From Sphingobacteriales bacterium (GTDB taxonomy: Bacteria; Bacteroidota; Bacteroidia; Chitinophagales; Chitinophagaceae), in assembly GCA_016185185.1 (NCBI GenBank), contig JACPOD010000069.1, positions 1 to 46,421 on the forward strand: a stretch of DNA of 46,421 nt, read 5' to 3'. The translations under genes were made by a program, and so were the position numbers. The first letter of the stretch is position 1. Each line of letters starts with the position of its first letter. Positions 24,228 to 32,976 of this stretch are shown one piece after another. The notes under the pieces were generated by a model that was not told the DNA's origin, did not search any database, and was given only the letters and a program-made list of their open reading frames with translations.

Positions 24228-26039
24228 ATGAGAAAGCTTAATTTTTTATTTATAATTCTATTAATCTTAGTTGCTGGTTGCCGTAAGGATCCTTTTCAGC
24301 TTGCTAAAGATCCGGCTATTAATGCAACAGGTTTGAGGCTTCTGCAACCTTTCTCCGGCACTGCAATTTCAATAAACCCGGCGTTAGCGAATACCCCGGT
24401 TATCGTAAAATGGTCGTCGGCTTCATCCAAAACAGGAGCTACTATTACATACCGCTGGGTAGCAGTTGGAAAAACGGCCGGGGGAAATATTGATGCACCT
24501 GCATTATCTATTCCTGCTGACGCTAACGGAACGGCTACACAACTTTCGTTGACCTATGGCAGTATTAAAGCGGCTATGGAAAAAGCAGGATTCCCAATTC
24601 CACAAACAGACGTTTATCCCTTTGATATGCTTTGGTCTGTTGTGGCAGAAGATGGTAAAAACGCAACCCGCAGCCAGGATGTATTTACGTTATCAATTGT
24701 ATATAACAGGGATGGTGTTACGCCATTCTCCATCATTAATCCGGCTTCTTCTACAACCGTAAATAATATTTCACCTTCATCAACTACCGATTCATTGTTT
24801 TTTAACTGGCAAAAATCAAGTTCAGCAAGGCCAACAGTGAATCCAACAAAATATACAATCCTTTTCACCGAAGAAAAATTTGATGCTGGCGGTAATGTTA
24901 TTGCTCCTGATTTTACCAATATCAAGTTCACATTACCTTCTAACAACAGTAGCTTAGATACGTTCCGTCGTATCAGCTACAAAGATTTTAGTGCTGCCTT
25001 AGTTGCTGCAGGATATACAGACGTTTCTCAGATCAATAAACTAAGATGGACAGTGAAAGCTGTTTCAGGTTTGTTTACGTTAACAGCCAGTAACTCTAAT
25101 AGTTTTTATGTTGTAAGAGAAATAAAACTATATATGCCCGGAGGTTACCAGGCATCACAGGGACTAGGTAATAACTGGGATCCTCCAACTGCTCCTGAAT
25201 TGATTCGTGATGTAAGAAACGGGGCTGTTAATACACTTTACTGGACATATGCTTTTCTCAATGCCGGTGAAGAATTTAAAATCACACAGGGTCGTGCATG
25301 GGATACCAACTGGGGATTCTCCAATAATACTGTTATGGGAACAGGCGATTTAGTAGCAAACGGTAATAATTTCGTAGCCCCTGTAACGGGTGTTTACAGA
25401 ATTAGTGTTGACAGGGTGAATTTAAAATATGATATCCGCCCGGGCCGTATGGGATTTGTTGGTGGTGCGGTACCGGGCAATAACTGGTCACCGGCCACTA
25501 CTTTTACCGATCCAAATTCGCAAATGACCTATATCGGCAGAGATAAATTTATGGGCATGAACGATTTTATTGGTGGACAAGAATGGAAAATGATCGATAA
25601 CAACGACTGGAACGGTGGCGCCGTAGATATCTATAATAACAAGAGCTATAGCGGTGGTGCCAGCGGTTCTGTTATGCAGATAAATGCTGGTAACTTCCCT
25701 GCTTTTGGAGCAGACGGCTTCCGCAGAGTAATTTGGGATGGCAGTGATAAAAATAATATCAAGTACTTTGTTTATTCTGACCTGCGCATAGTTGGTGCTT
25801 TCCAGGGATGGGACGCATCTACTGCACCATCCATGGATTACCAGGGCAACGGTGTTTGGAAAAAAACCATCAATTTACCTGCGGGAGAATTTAAATTCGT
25901 TTCTGCAGAAGGCTGGGATTTCAACTACGGTGGAAGTGCTGGAACCATTAGCAGAGATGGCTCTAATTTAAGTGTGGGAGTTTCTGGCTCTTATACCATT
26001 ACCGTTGACGAAAGAAATAAAACATATACAATTCTCTAA
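24228..26039 (+). CDS. SusF/SusE-like multi-module starch-binding lipoprotein
   Basis: 603 residues. The lipoprotein signal ends ILVAGC (Cys about 18). Two Ig-like SusE-type domains follow (about 35-155 and 160-292). Three tandem SusE/F-type binding modules come next: about 298-410 (LYMPGGYQASQGLGNNWDPP), about 413-515 (GFVGGAVPGNNWSPATTF) and about 520-603 (LRIVGAFQGWDASTAP ... GEFKFVSAEGWDFNYG). The last repeat is closely similar to the modules of the preceding protein, suggesting duplication. It binds starch on the cell surface. It is the last gene of the sus unit, 30 bases after the SusE-like gene and followed by a terminator. Confidence 0.83.
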   Translation: MRKLNFLFIILLILVAGCRKDPFQLAKDPAINATGLRLLQPFSGTAISINPALANTPVIVKWSSASSKTGATITYRWVAVGKTAGGNIDAPALSIPADANGTATQLSLTYGSIKAAMEKAGFPIPQTDVYPFDMLWSVVAEDGKNATRSQDVFTLSIVYNRDGVTPFSIINPASSTTVNNISPSSTTDSLFFNWQKSSSARPTVNPTKYTILFTEEKFDAGGNVIAPDFTNIKFTLPSNNSSLDTFRRISYKDFSAALVAAGYTDVSQINKLRWTVKAVSGLFTLTASNSNSFYVVREIKLYMPGGYQASQGLGNNWDPPTAPELIRDVRNGAVNTLYWTYAFLNAGEEFKITQGRAWDTNWGFSNNTVMGTGDLVANGNNFVAPVTGVYRISVDRVNLKYDIRPGRMGFVGGAVPGNNWSPATTFTDPNSQMTYIGRDKFMGMNDFIGGQEWKMIDNNDWNGGAVDIYNNKSYSGGASGSVMQINAGNFPAFGADGFRRVIWDGSDKNNIKYFVYSDLRIVGAFQGWDASTAPSMDYQGNGVWKKTINLPAGEFKFVSAEGWDFNYGGSAGTISRDGSNLSVGVSGSYTITVDERNKTYTIL

Positions 26040-26055
26040 ATTAAATGTTATTTAT

Positions 26056-26084
26056 AAAAACCCTCCCCAAAAGGAGGGTTTTTT
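26056..26084 (+). terminator. Terminator of the sus operon
   Basis: AAAAACCCTCC (26056-26066), loop CCAAAA, GGAGGGTTTTTT: stem with a clear T tail, 17 bases after the SusF-like stop. Confidence 0.88.
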
Positions 26085-26119
26085 ATTTAATTGAAATGGC
26101 CGCCTTGCCTATATTTTTG

Positions 26120-26127
26120 TACCTTTG
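26120..26127 (+). promoter_or_regulatory. -7 element of the uppS promoter
   Basis: TACCTTTG, an exact consensus match directly after the sus terminator; no good -33 box. Transcription would start near 26134, immediately before a strong hairpin at 26141-26170. Confidence 0.5.
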
Positions 26128-26140
26128 CCCTCCCTAATAA

Positions 26141-26170
26141 AAAGTCATTCGATGAATAACGAATGGCTTT
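26141..26170 (+). promoter_or_regulatory. 5' leader hairpin of the uppS transcript
   Basis: AAAGTCATTCG pairs with CGAATGGCTTT (one G-U pair) across the loop ATGAATAA, forming an 11-base stem close to the predicted transcript 5' end. The first in-frame ATG (26163) lies in the 3' arm, which argues for the later start at 26187. It may stabilise the mRNA or control translation. Confidence 0.45.
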
Positions 26171-26186
26171 TAAATTGAATACATGC

Positions 26187-26945
26187 ATGAGTTTGAGAGA
26201 TAAGGTTGATACCGGAAAACTCCCCAGGCATATTGCCATCATTATGGATGGGAATGGTCGCTGGGCAAAAGAAAAGGGGCAGGACCGTCTCTTTGGGCAT
26301 TTTCATGGGGTGGAAAGTGTACGCAATATTGTAGAGGGCTGTGCTGAACTGGGGGTTGAATATTTAACGCTCTATGCGTTTTCAACTGAAAACTGGGACC
26401 GGCCTATTGAAGAAGTAACCGGCCTGATGGAGTTATTGGTTGATACCATCCGCAAAGAAGTATCAACGCTTAATAAAAACAATATTAAGCTGCATGTTAT
26501 TGGCGATATGAATATGCTGCCGGAATATGCCAGAAATGAACTGAAAGAAGCGCTGGATGAAACCAGTTATAATACAGGGTTAAACCTCATTATGGCGTTA
26601 AGTTACAGCAGCCGCTGGGAAATTGTAAATGCAATAAAAAGTATTGCAGCAGATGTAAAGGCGGGTAAATTAGAACCTTTTGAAATTGATCAGGACTCTA
26701 TAAAAGATTACCTGGCAACAAAGGAATTCCCAGATCCGGAATTGATGATACGAACCAGTGGGGAGTACAGGATCAGTAATTTTCTCCTGTATCAACTGGC
26801 TTATGCTGAATTGTATTTTACACAAGTGCGGTGGCCCGATTTCAGGAAAGAAAATTTGTATGAAGCAATCCTTGATTTCCAGCATCGGGAAAGAAGGTTT
26901 GGAAAAACAGGGGAGCAACTAAAACATGAATCCGGAATTGCCTGA
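26187..26945 (+). CDS. uppS: Undecaprenyl diphosphate synthase
   Basis: 252 residues from the ATG at 26187; an earlier ATG at 26163 is buried in a hairpin and adds residues not seen in the family. Signature HIAIIMDGNGRWA with the catalytic Asp21, then LYAFSTENW, SYSSRWEIVNA and the C-terminal PELMIRTSGEYRISNFLLYQ. It condenses isopentenyl diphosphate units onto farnesyl diphosphate to make the C55 lipid carrier for peptidoglycan and surface glycans, at the cytoplasmic face of the membrane. It is followed by bamA on the same strand, probably in one unit of envelope genes. Confidence 0.95.
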   Translation: MSLRDKVDTGKLPRHIAIIMDGNGRWAKEKGQDRLFGHFHGVESVRNIVEGCAELGVEYLTLYAFSTENWDRPIEEVTGLMELLVDTIRKEVSTLNKNNIKLHVIGDMNMLPEYARNELKEALDETSYNTGLNLIMALSYSSRWEIVNAIKSIAADVKAGKLEPFEIDQDSIKDYLATKEFPDPELMIRTSGEYRISNFLLYQLAYAELYFTQVRWPDFRKENLYEAILDFQHRERRFGKTGEQLKHESGIA

Positions 26946-27034
26946 AACCCCTGATTTTACAATAGTTTCAAAGAAATTTATTTTAACATAGAGTTTTGAT
27001 AATACCCGTTAATTTGCCAACGAATAAAAAACCA

Positions 27035-29782
27035 ATGCAACAGTTCTATAAACGCTTATTGATTGCTTTTCTTACTTTTTTATCAGTGGGGAGTGGATTT
27101 GCGCAACAGTCATCCGATACATCGGCGCCAACATCTGTTGATCCCGGATTGCTGAATATTTATAATGTAAAAGTTCCCAAAAAATATACCATTGGTGGTA
27201 TTAAAATCAATGGAAATCGTTTTTATGACGAAGCACTTATTATTTCAATTTCCGGTATGGCGGTTGGTGATGAAGTGGTAATTCCCGGTGGTGATAATTT
27301 CAGCAAAGCTATCACCAACTTATGGAAACAAAACCTTTTTAATAACGTAGAGATATACATTACCAAACTGGAAGGTTCCGTTATTTATGTTGAGTTTAAT
27401 GTACAGGAAAGACCAAGGCTTTCCAATATTTTTTTTAAGGGAATTAGAAAAGGGGAAGCAGAAGATTTGGAAGGCAAGGTTGGTATTGCAAAAAGCCAGG
27501 TAATTACTGAGAACAGGAGAAGAACAGCCATTGAAAATATTAAGAAGTATTATGCTGATAAAGGCTATCAACAGGTAAATGTTGATGTGTTGGAAACAAT
27601 TGATGGTACTGGAGTGGGATTATCAATACTTACGTTTAATATCAACAAAGGGAAAAAAGTAAAAATTGGGGATATTTATTTTTCTGGCAACGAAAACGTA
27701 TCAGCACTTAAGTTGAAAAAACAAATGAAAGGCACTAAAGAAATGAGTCGCCTTTCTTTAAAACCTGTAGAAGAAAAACCGATTTATGGAAGTAATTCCA
27801 GGATCACTTTTAAAGAGTATCTTAAAAACAATGGTTTTCTTTCCTTAAGCAAAACAAAGCAATTTCTTGACCCCTGGTTTCGTTTCAAACTCTTCAGCTC
27901 CGCAAAATTTAACCGGAAAAAGTATGAAGAGGACAAAGAAAAAATTCTCGAATACTATAACTCTCTTGGTTACAGGGATGCTGTAATTGTCAGCGATACT
28001 TCCCATATCACAAAGAAAGGAAACCTGAATGTTGATATTAGTGTAACAGAAGGAAGAAAATATTATTTTGGCAACATAAGCTGGAAGGGAAATACAAAGT
28101 ATAAGGATTCTATACTGGGATTGGTTTTAGGAATAAATAAAGGAGATATTTATAATCTTGAAACATTAAATAAACGGTTAGGTAAAGGAGGTGCTGGAGA
28201 AGGCGGCGATGTTGGCTCTTTATACCAGGATGATGGTTACCTTTTTTTCCAGGCTAATCCAATTGAGACTTCAGTTTATAATGATACGATTGATTACGAA
28301 ATAAGAATACAGGAAGGCCCGCAGGCCACTATTGATAAAGTAACAATTGAAGGAAACGATAAAACAAAAGAACACGTTATTCGACGTGAATTAAGAACGA
28401 TACCCGGAGAAAAATTCAGCCGTACTGATCTAATCCGTTCTCAAAGAGAGATCGTTAACCTTGGTTATTTTAACCAGGAAAAACTGGGAATGAACTTTGA
28501 CCCGCATCCGGAAACAGGAACGGTAGATATTAAATATACTGTTGAAGAAAAATCAGCCGATCAGTTAGAACTTTCTGCCGGATGGGGCGGAGGTATTGGC
28601 TTAACAGGAACCCTGGGTGTTTCGTTTAACAACTTTTCTGTAAAGAACATCTGGAAAAAATCGGCATGGGATCCATTGCCCACCGGCGATGGCCAAAAAC
28701 TTAGTTTGCGTGTTCAATCAAATGGCCGTGCATTCCGTTCTTATAATTTCTCATTTACAGAGCCATGGTTAGGTGGCAAAAAAAGAAATTCTTTCAGTAT
28801 TAATTATTTTAATACCAAATACACAAACTCTTATAATTATCTAACCGGAAGATTTAATAAAGCAGCGGGGGATACTTCATATCTTAAATCACAGAATATT
28901 GGTATTTCATTGGGTAAGCAATTAAAATGGCCGGATGACTATTTTAGTTTAGTATATGCCGTTAACTACACCAGCTATAAGTTAAGAAATTATAATGCCT
29001 TTCAGCAATTGCCTTCGGATAATGGATTGTTTAATAATATTAGTTTCCGCCTGGCATTATCAAGGGCGTCGGTTGACCAGCCCATCTTTCCAAGAAGCGG
29101 TTCTAACTTTAGTTTGAGTGTGCAATTTACCCCACCTTATTCCTGGTTCAGGCCAAGAGAAAAATATACAGACTTAGCTGAATCTTACAAATGGGTGGAA
29201 TATCATAAGTGGAGATTTAATGGAGAATGGTATGTGCCTATCGGTAAGCCAATGGGGGCAGAAAAAAACAGGCAATTTGTTTTAAAAGCTGCTGCTAAAT
29301 TTGGCTTCATTGGTAAATACAGTAATTTCCTCAACATATCACCGTTTGAACGTTTTCAGGTGGGTAACGCAGGTATTCAAAACACTTTTGGTATTATAGG
29401 ATACGATATTATTGCACACCGTGGTTATCCTGTTTACGACAATTCCGATCCAAGGGTTAACTCACAGGATCAAACAAGCACCAACAAGTATTTCACTATG
29501 TTTAATAAGTATACGCTGGAATTACGTTATCCGTTTAGCACAAACCCCAGCAGTACTATTTATGGACTTACTTTTTTTGAAGCAGCCAATGGTTGGTACG
29601 ACTTTAAAGACTATAATCCATTTAAATTACGCCGTAGTGTGGGTGTGGGTATGCGTTTCTTCCTGCCTATGTTTGGATTACTTGGATTTGATTACGGCGT
29701 TGGCCTTGACAGATTAAGACCCGGCGGAAAAATTAAAGACGCCGCCAGCTTTACCTTTATGTTAGGTTTTGAACCCGAATAA
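27035..29782 (+). CDS. bamA: Outer membrane protein assembly factor BamA
   Basis: 915 residues from the ATG at 27035, where a signal peptide starts (hydrophobic run ending SGFAQ); the frame extends upstream without one. Five POTRA domains are expected to about residue 515 (for example KYTIGGIKINGNRFYDEALI, VKIGDIYFSGNENVS, ATIDKVTIEGNDKTKEHVI). The surface-antigen beta-barrel follows (SAGWGGGIGLTGTLGVSFNN onward). The barrel ends in FTFMLGFEPE. An insertion in the middle POTRA region (about 245-305, GFLSLSKTKQFLDPWFRFKL) is usual in Bacteroidota. It inserts beta-barrel proteins such as SusC into the outer membrane. Two Skp-like chaperones follow directly. Confidence 0.94.
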   Translation: MQQFYKRLLIAFLTFLSVGSGFAQQSSDTSAPTSVDPGLLNIYNVKVPKKYTIGGIKINGNRFYDEALIISISGMAVGDEVVIPGGDNFSKAITNLWKQNLFNNVEIYITKLEGSVIYVEFNVQERPRLSNIFFKGIRKGEAEDLEGKVGIAKSQVITENRRRTAIENIKKYYADKGYQQVNVDVLETIDGTGVGLSILTFNINKGKKVKIGDIYFSGNENVSALKLKKQMKGTKEMSRLSLKPVEEKPIYGSNSRITFKEYLKNNGFLSLSKTKQFLDPWFRFKLFSSAKFNRKKYEEDKEKILEYYNSLGYRDAVIVSDTSHITKKGNLNVDISVTEGRKYYFGNISWKGNTKYKDSILGLVLGINKGDIYNLETLNKRLGKGGAGEGGDVGSLYQDDGYLFFQANPIETSVYNDTIDYEIRIQEGPQATIDKVTIEGNDKTKEHVIRRELRTIPGEKFSRTDLIRSQREIVNLGYFNQEKLGMNFDPHPETGTVDIKYTVEEKSADQLELSAGWGGGIGLTGTLGVSFNNFSVKNIWKKSAWDPLPTGDGQKLSLRVQSNGRAFRSYNFSFTEPWLGGKKRNSFSINYFNTKYTNSYNYLTGRFNKAAGDTSYLKSQNIGISLGKQLKWPDDYFSLVYAVNYTSYKLRNYNAFQQLPSDNGLFNNISFRLALSRASVDQPIFPRSGSNFSLSVQFTPPYSWFRPREKYTDLAESYKWVEYHKWRFNGEWYVPIGKPMGAEKNRQFVLKAAAKFGFIGKYSNFLNISPFERFQVGNAGIQNTFGIIGYDIIAHRGYPVYDNSDPRVNSQDQTSTNKYFTMFNKYTLELRYPFSTNPSSTIYGLTFFEAANGWYDFKDYNPFKLRRSVGVGMRFFLPMFGLLGFDYGVGLDRLRPGGKIKDAASFTFMLGFEPE

Positions 29783-29812
29783 AAAATTATTTCATTATTT
29801 TAAATAAAGTGT

Positions 29813-30328
29813 ATGAAAAAAATTCTTTTTGTTGCTTTCTCAATGTGTCTTGTTTCTTTAACCGCATCGGCCCAGCGCTATGCTATTATTGACTCAAAAT
29901 ATATTTTGGAAAAATTACCTGAGTATAAAGATGCCCAGAAAAAACTGGATGATATAAGTGATTTGTGGCAAAAAGAAATAGACCAGAAAAGTGCCGAACT
30001 GGAAAAAATGTACAAAAATTTTGAAGCAGAGCAGGTGATGCTGAGCGATGAATTAAAAAAGAAAAGAGAAGATGAAATCTACAATAAAGAAAAAGAGCTG
30101 CGTGATCTTCAAAAGAAACGCTTTGGTTTTGAGGGAGATCTGTTCAGAAAACGCCAGGAGCTGATAAGACCTATACAGGACAAGGTTTACAACGCTGTAC
30201 AAAAAATGGCAACGGAAAGATCTTTTGATTTTGTATTGGACAAAAGTGAGGGAATTACCGTTATCTTTGCCGACCCCAAACTGGATAAGAGTGACGATAT
30301 CTTAAAAAGATTGGAGGTAACAAAATAA
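29813..30328 (+). CDS. OmpH/Skp-family periplasmic chaperone (copy 1)
   Basis: 171 residues. The signal peptide ends SLTASAQ, followed by the OmpH/Skp start RYAIIDSKYILEKLPEYKDAQ. A long charged coiled-coil hairpin spans about 45-125 (alternating K, E, D, L), and it closes with FDFVLDKSEGITVIFADPKLD. Skp-type proteins hold unfolded outer membrane proteins in the periplasm and hand them to BamA. It lies 30 bases after bamA and before a second copy, a common Bacteroidota order. Confidence 0.9.
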   Translation: MKKILFVAFSMCLVSLTASAQRYAIIDSKYILEKLPEYKDAQKKLDDISDLWQKEIDQKSAELEKMYKNFEAEQVMLSDELKKKREDEIYNKEKELRDLQKKRFGFEGDLFRKRQELIRPIQDKVYNAVQKMATERSFDFVLDKSEGITVIFADPKLDKSDDILKRLEVTK

Positions 30329-30337
30329 GTTAAAGTA

Positions 30338-30359
30338 CTGTGAAAGGGAATTTTCACAG
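30338..30359 (+). promoter_or_regulatory. Intercistronic hairpin between the two skp-like genes
   Basis: CTGTGAAA and TTTCACAG form an 8-base stem without a T tail. More likely an mRNA-stabilising or processing hairpin than a terminator. Confidence 0.35.
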
Positions 30360-30413
30360 CAACTAATCAAACACAATAAACAACTTAAAAAATAAATCAA
30401 ATACTCAACAACA

Positions 30414-30953
30414 ATGAAAAAGGTTACTACGCTGGTAATGACGGTTATGGCCCTGATGGTTTTCAGCAGCAATACAAACGCTCAAAACAAAATTGGCTAT
30501 ATAAGCGTTGACGAAGTTTTATCTGTAATGCCCGAGGTTAAAAAAGTGCAGGGCGATTTGGCTTCTTATGACAGTTCCCTTCAAATCAATTATTCTGAAA
30601 CATTGAAAGAATATATAGCAAAAGACAGTTCTTTCCGGAAAGATTCGGTGAAACTTTCTCCTGCTATGCGCCAGGCAAAAGAAACCGAATTAGAAAAACT
30701 AGGAACAGAGTTACAAAACTTCCAGCAGAATTATCAAAATATGCTGACAGAGAAAAGAAATACTTTAATGCAGCCTATTGTTGAAAAAGCCGTTCATACT
30801 ATTAAAGAAGTAGCCAAAGCAAATGGATATACTTACGTGTTAAGTAAGGAGTCGTTAATTTCTTATCCGGATACGGATGACTTACTTGGATTAGTAAAAA
30901 AGAAACTTGGTGTAGCAGATGTGCCTAAGGCAGCCGTTACAAAACCAAACTAA
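30414..30953 (+). CDS. OmpH/Skp-family periplasmic chaperone (copy 2)
   Basis: 179 residues. The signal peptide ends SSNTNAQ, then NKIGYISVDEVLSVMPEVKK, an OmpH start. The coiled coil spans about 45-125 (KLSPAMRQAKETELEKLGTE) and it ends with YTYVLSKESLISYPDTDDL. It is a paralogue of the preceding gene but clearly diverged, so the two may serve different clients. A strong terminator follows. Confidence 0.88.
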   Translation: MKKVTTLVMTVMALMVFSSNTNAQNKIGYISVDEVLSVMPEVKKVQGDLASYDSSLQINYSETLKEYIAKDSSFRKDSVKLSPAMRQAKETELEKLGTELQNFQQNYQNMLTEKRNTLMQPIVEKAVHTIKEVAKANGYTYVLSKESLISYPDTDDLLGLVKKKLGVADVPKAAVTKPN

Positions 30954-30971
30954 TATATTTTTAAACGAATG

Positions 30972-31010
30972 TAAAAAGTCGCTCACACGTAGAGTGACTT
31001 TTTTATTTTT
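30972..31010 (+). terminator. Terminator after the skp-like genes
   Basis: AAAAAGTCGCTC, short loop, GAGTGACTTTTTT, followed by ATTTTT. It ends the bamA-skp unit 19 bases after the stop; murI begins immediately after the T-rich tail. Confidence 0.85.
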
Positions 31011-31018
31011 ACTTAACA

Positions 31019-31852
31019 ATGAACAATAATAGGCCTATAGGAATATTTGATTCAGGATACGGTGGTCTTACTGTAATGAAGGAAATTGTAAAACGGTTAC
31101 CCGGGTACGATTATATTTACTTAGGTGATAATGCAAGAGCCCCTTATGGACCACGTTCTTTTGAAACGGTTTATCGATATACTTTACAAAGTGTTCAATG
31201 GTTCTTTAAACAAAATTGTCCCTTAGTAATTCTTGCCTGCAATACGGCTTCAGCAAAAGCATTAAGAACCATCCAGCAAAACGACCTGGCAAAGATTGAC
31301 CATACAAAAAGAGTATTGGGAGTGATACGACCAACTACAGAAGTAATTGGCAACTATTCTAACAGCAAACAAGTAGGGATACTGGCAACAAATGGAACAG
31401 TGATTTCAGGATCTTATCCAATTGAAATAGAAAAGTTTTTCCCCGGGGTAAAAGTGTTTCAGCAAGCCTGCCCCATGTGGGTGCCTTTAATTGAGAGTAA
31501 TGAACATCACAGCAAAGGAGCTGATTTTTTTGTAAAGAAATATATTCATGACTTATTGCAACAGTCTCCCCTTATTGATACCATATTACTAGCCTGTACC
31601 CATTATCCTTTGATACAGGAGAAGATTAAAGAATACTCCCCGGCTGATATGACCATATTATCTCAGGGAGAAATTGTGGCCATTAGTTTGGTAAATTACC
31701 TGCAACGTCACCAGGAAATGGAACAGCAGATCAGCAAAAATGGTCAGCAATGCTTTTATACCACCGACTCAACGGAGGATTTTGATAACCACGCCACTCT
31801 CTTTTACGGAACAGGTGTTAGCTCCAAACATGTTGATTTAGAAGCCCAATAG
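31019..31852 (+). CDS. murI: Glutamate racemase
   Basis: 277 residues, normal length. FDSGYGGLTVM contains Asp11; catalytic cysteines are Cys74 (ACNTAS) and Cys193 (ACTHYP), with His195 beside the second. LGDNARAPYG (36-45) and GVIRPT are further family blocks. It makes D-glutamate for peptidoglycan in the cytoplasm. The start codon lies within 10 bases of the preceding terminator tail, so its promoter must overlap the terminator or it depends on read-through. Confidence 0.95.
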   Translation: MNNNRPIGIFDSGYGGLTVMKEIVKRLPGYDYIYLGDNARAPYGPRSFETVYRYTLQSVQWFFKQNCPLVILACNTASAKALRTIQQNDLAKIDHTKRVLGVIRPTTEVIGNYSNSKQVGILATNGTVISGSYPIEIEKFFPGVKVFQQACPMWVPLIESNEHHSKGADFFVKKYIHDLLQQSPLIDTILLACTHYPLIQEKIKEYSPADMTILSQGEIVAISLVNYLQRHQEMEQQISKNGQQCFYTTDSTEDFDNHATLFYGTGVSSKHVDLEAQ

Positions 31853-31981
31853 ATGCACAGGCGATGAAAAGATTGCGAATCATTCACTGGATGATTTGAA
31901 GGCAAGACAGATGCTATGGGAAACCACAGCCCGTACTCAAAAATTATCGCTTTTATCGTCTGAAATATCGGGTTCAAACCC

Positions 31982-31989
31982 TACCTTTG
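31982..31989 (+). promoter_or_regulatory. -7 element of the rpmH promoter
   Basis: TACCTTTG, exact consensus, with a weak TCTG 19 bases upstream (31959-31962). It gives a leader of about 90 bases before rpmH that contains a hairpin (CCCG ... CGGG, about 32041-32055). The stretch between murI and this box (31853-31958) holds no gene I can recognise. Confidence 0.5.
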
Positions 31990-32084
31990 CCGTCCTTTCA
32001 CAAACAATGGGAAGTGGTGTTCCCCTTGAAAATTGTAAAGCCCGTTTCTCCACGGGGATTTTGTAAAAGGAAAAAATTTGAATC

Positions 32085-32246
32085 ATGGCACAAAAACGTA
32101 CATATCAGCCTTCCAAGCGTCGTCGTAAAACAACTCACGGTTTCCGTAAACGTATGGAAACGGCTAATGGCCGAAAGGTATTATCAAGCCGTCGTAAGAA
32201 AGGACGTCATAAACTATCTGTTTCTGACGAAAGAGGAGCGAAATAA
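32085..32246 (+). CDS. rpmH: Ribosomal protein bL34
   Basis: 53 residues: [20 protein letters not shown] at the start, then [20 protein letters not shown] and a short acidic C-terminal tail ending DERGAK. This is the highly conserved bL34 sequence of the large ribosomal subunit, with the slight C-terminal extension usual in Bacteroidota. It is followed by rnpA and yidD in the classic order, though a strong terminator separates rpmH from rnpA here. Confidence 0.97.
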   Translation: MAQKRTYQPSKRRRKTTHGFRKRMETANGRKVLSSRRKKGRHKLSVSDERGAK

Positions 32247-32283
32247 GACGTTTCCTGAAAAGGAATAAAAGGCTTACTATATT

Positions 32284-32318
32284 TATAGCCCTGAATTTAT
32301 TTCAGGGCTATTTTTTTA
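32284..32318 (+). terminator. Terminator between rpmH and rnpA
   Basis: ATAGCCCTGAA (32285-32295), loop TTTAT, TTCAGGGCTAT (32301-32311), then seven T. It should separate abundant rpmH transcript from the rarely needed rnpA message. Confidence 0.88.
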
Positions 32319-32345
32319 ATGGTTAACAGATCGAATAACTCTTCG

Positions 32346-32759
32346 ATGGCAAAACAATTTACTTTAGGAAAAAATGAACGGCTCAAAAGCCGCAAGCAAA
32401 TTGAGCAACTCTTTAAAGAAGGAAAAAGTTTTGCTGTATTCCCATACAAAGTATTTTATCGTATTGCCCACTGCCAGCTGCCCACTGCCAACGTTCTTCA
32501 ATTCGGTATCGGCGTAAGTAACAGAAATTTTAAAAAGGCTGTTGACCGTAATAAAATAAAACGATTATCAAGAGAGGCGTGGCGGGTACAGAAAAATGAA
32601 TTGAAAGAAAGGGTAATTAAAAAAAATATTACCCTGAATATTTTTTTTATATACACCGGGAAGGAAATTGTTGAATATAGTTTTGTAAAAGAGAAAGTAG
32701 CTGTAATTTTAAAAAAGTTGATAAAGCTGGTTGATGAAAATAATACCCCGCATACTTAG
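32346..32759 (+). CDS. rnpA: Ribonuclease P protein component
   Basis: 137 residues from the ATG at 32346 ([20 protein letters not shown]); an ATG at 32319 lies at the edge of the terminator and is less likely. The RNase P protein signature is present: [20 protein letters not shown] then RLSREAWR (the family's RNRxKR helix). It binds the RNase P RNA and helps mature tRNA 5' ends. A short segment AHCQLPTA after KVFYRI is encoded by a 14-base-period repeat (32465-32490) and interrupts the usual beta-strand region. It overlaps the next gene by 29 bases. Confidence 0.93.
   Translation: MAKQFTLGKNERLKSRKQIEQLFKEGKSFAVFPYKVFYRIAHCQLPTANVLQFGIGVSNRNFKKAVDRNKIKRLSREAWRVQKNELKERVIKKNITLNIFFIYTGKEIVEYSFVKEKVAVILKKLIKLVDENNTPHT
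32465..32490. repeat. Two 12-base direct repeats in frame inside rnpA
   Basis: TGCCCACTGCCA occurs at 32465-32476 and 32479-32490, with a 14-base period. It is read through in frame as AHCQLPTA. The period equals that of the unrelated-looking repeat in ligA. Confidence 0.65.
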
Positions 32760-32964
32760 TTTACCGTTTATCGCCCTGATAAAATTATACCAATGGGTCA
32801 TTTCTCCATGGCTTGGTCCAAGTTGCAGATATACACCTACCTGCTCACAATACGGAATAGAAGCGTTTAAAAAGTATGGCGTATTCAAGGGTTTTTGGTT
32901 AACGCTGAAAAGAATCAGCCGTTGTCATCCATGGGGCGGACATGGATATGATCCGGTACCGTAA
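32731..32964 (+). CDS. yidD: Membrane protein insertion efficiency factor YidD
   Basis: 77 residues with the full YidD signature: [20 protein letters not shown] then [16 protein letters not shown] and [14 protein letters not shown]. It has an amphipathic N-terminal segment and the three conserved cysteines of the family. It helps YidC insert membrane proteins. It overlaps the end of rnpA, so the two are translated together; a second ATG directly follows the first at 32734. yidC is not in the window. Confidence 0.95.
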   Translation: MMKIIPRILSLPFIALIKLYQWVISPWLGPSCRYTPTCSQYGIEAFKKYGVFKGFWLTLKRISRCHPWGGHGYDPVP

Positions 32965-32976
32965 AACCCATCATTA

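Noticed and set aside
31853-31960. Short peptide-like frame ending near 31960 (MGNHSPYSKIIAFIV).
   Set aside because: About 20 codons without a credible start and without a family I recognise.
31960-31995. GGGTTCAAACCC looked like the T-arm of a tRNA.
   Set aside because: The flanking bases do not form the T-stem or an acceptor stem, and the segment overlaps a consensus -7 promoter box for rpmH.
32319-32345. Longer rnpA start at 32319.
   Set aside because: It begins two bases after the terminator T run, and the extra residues VNRSNNSS are not seen in the family; the ATG at 32346 gives the usual start.
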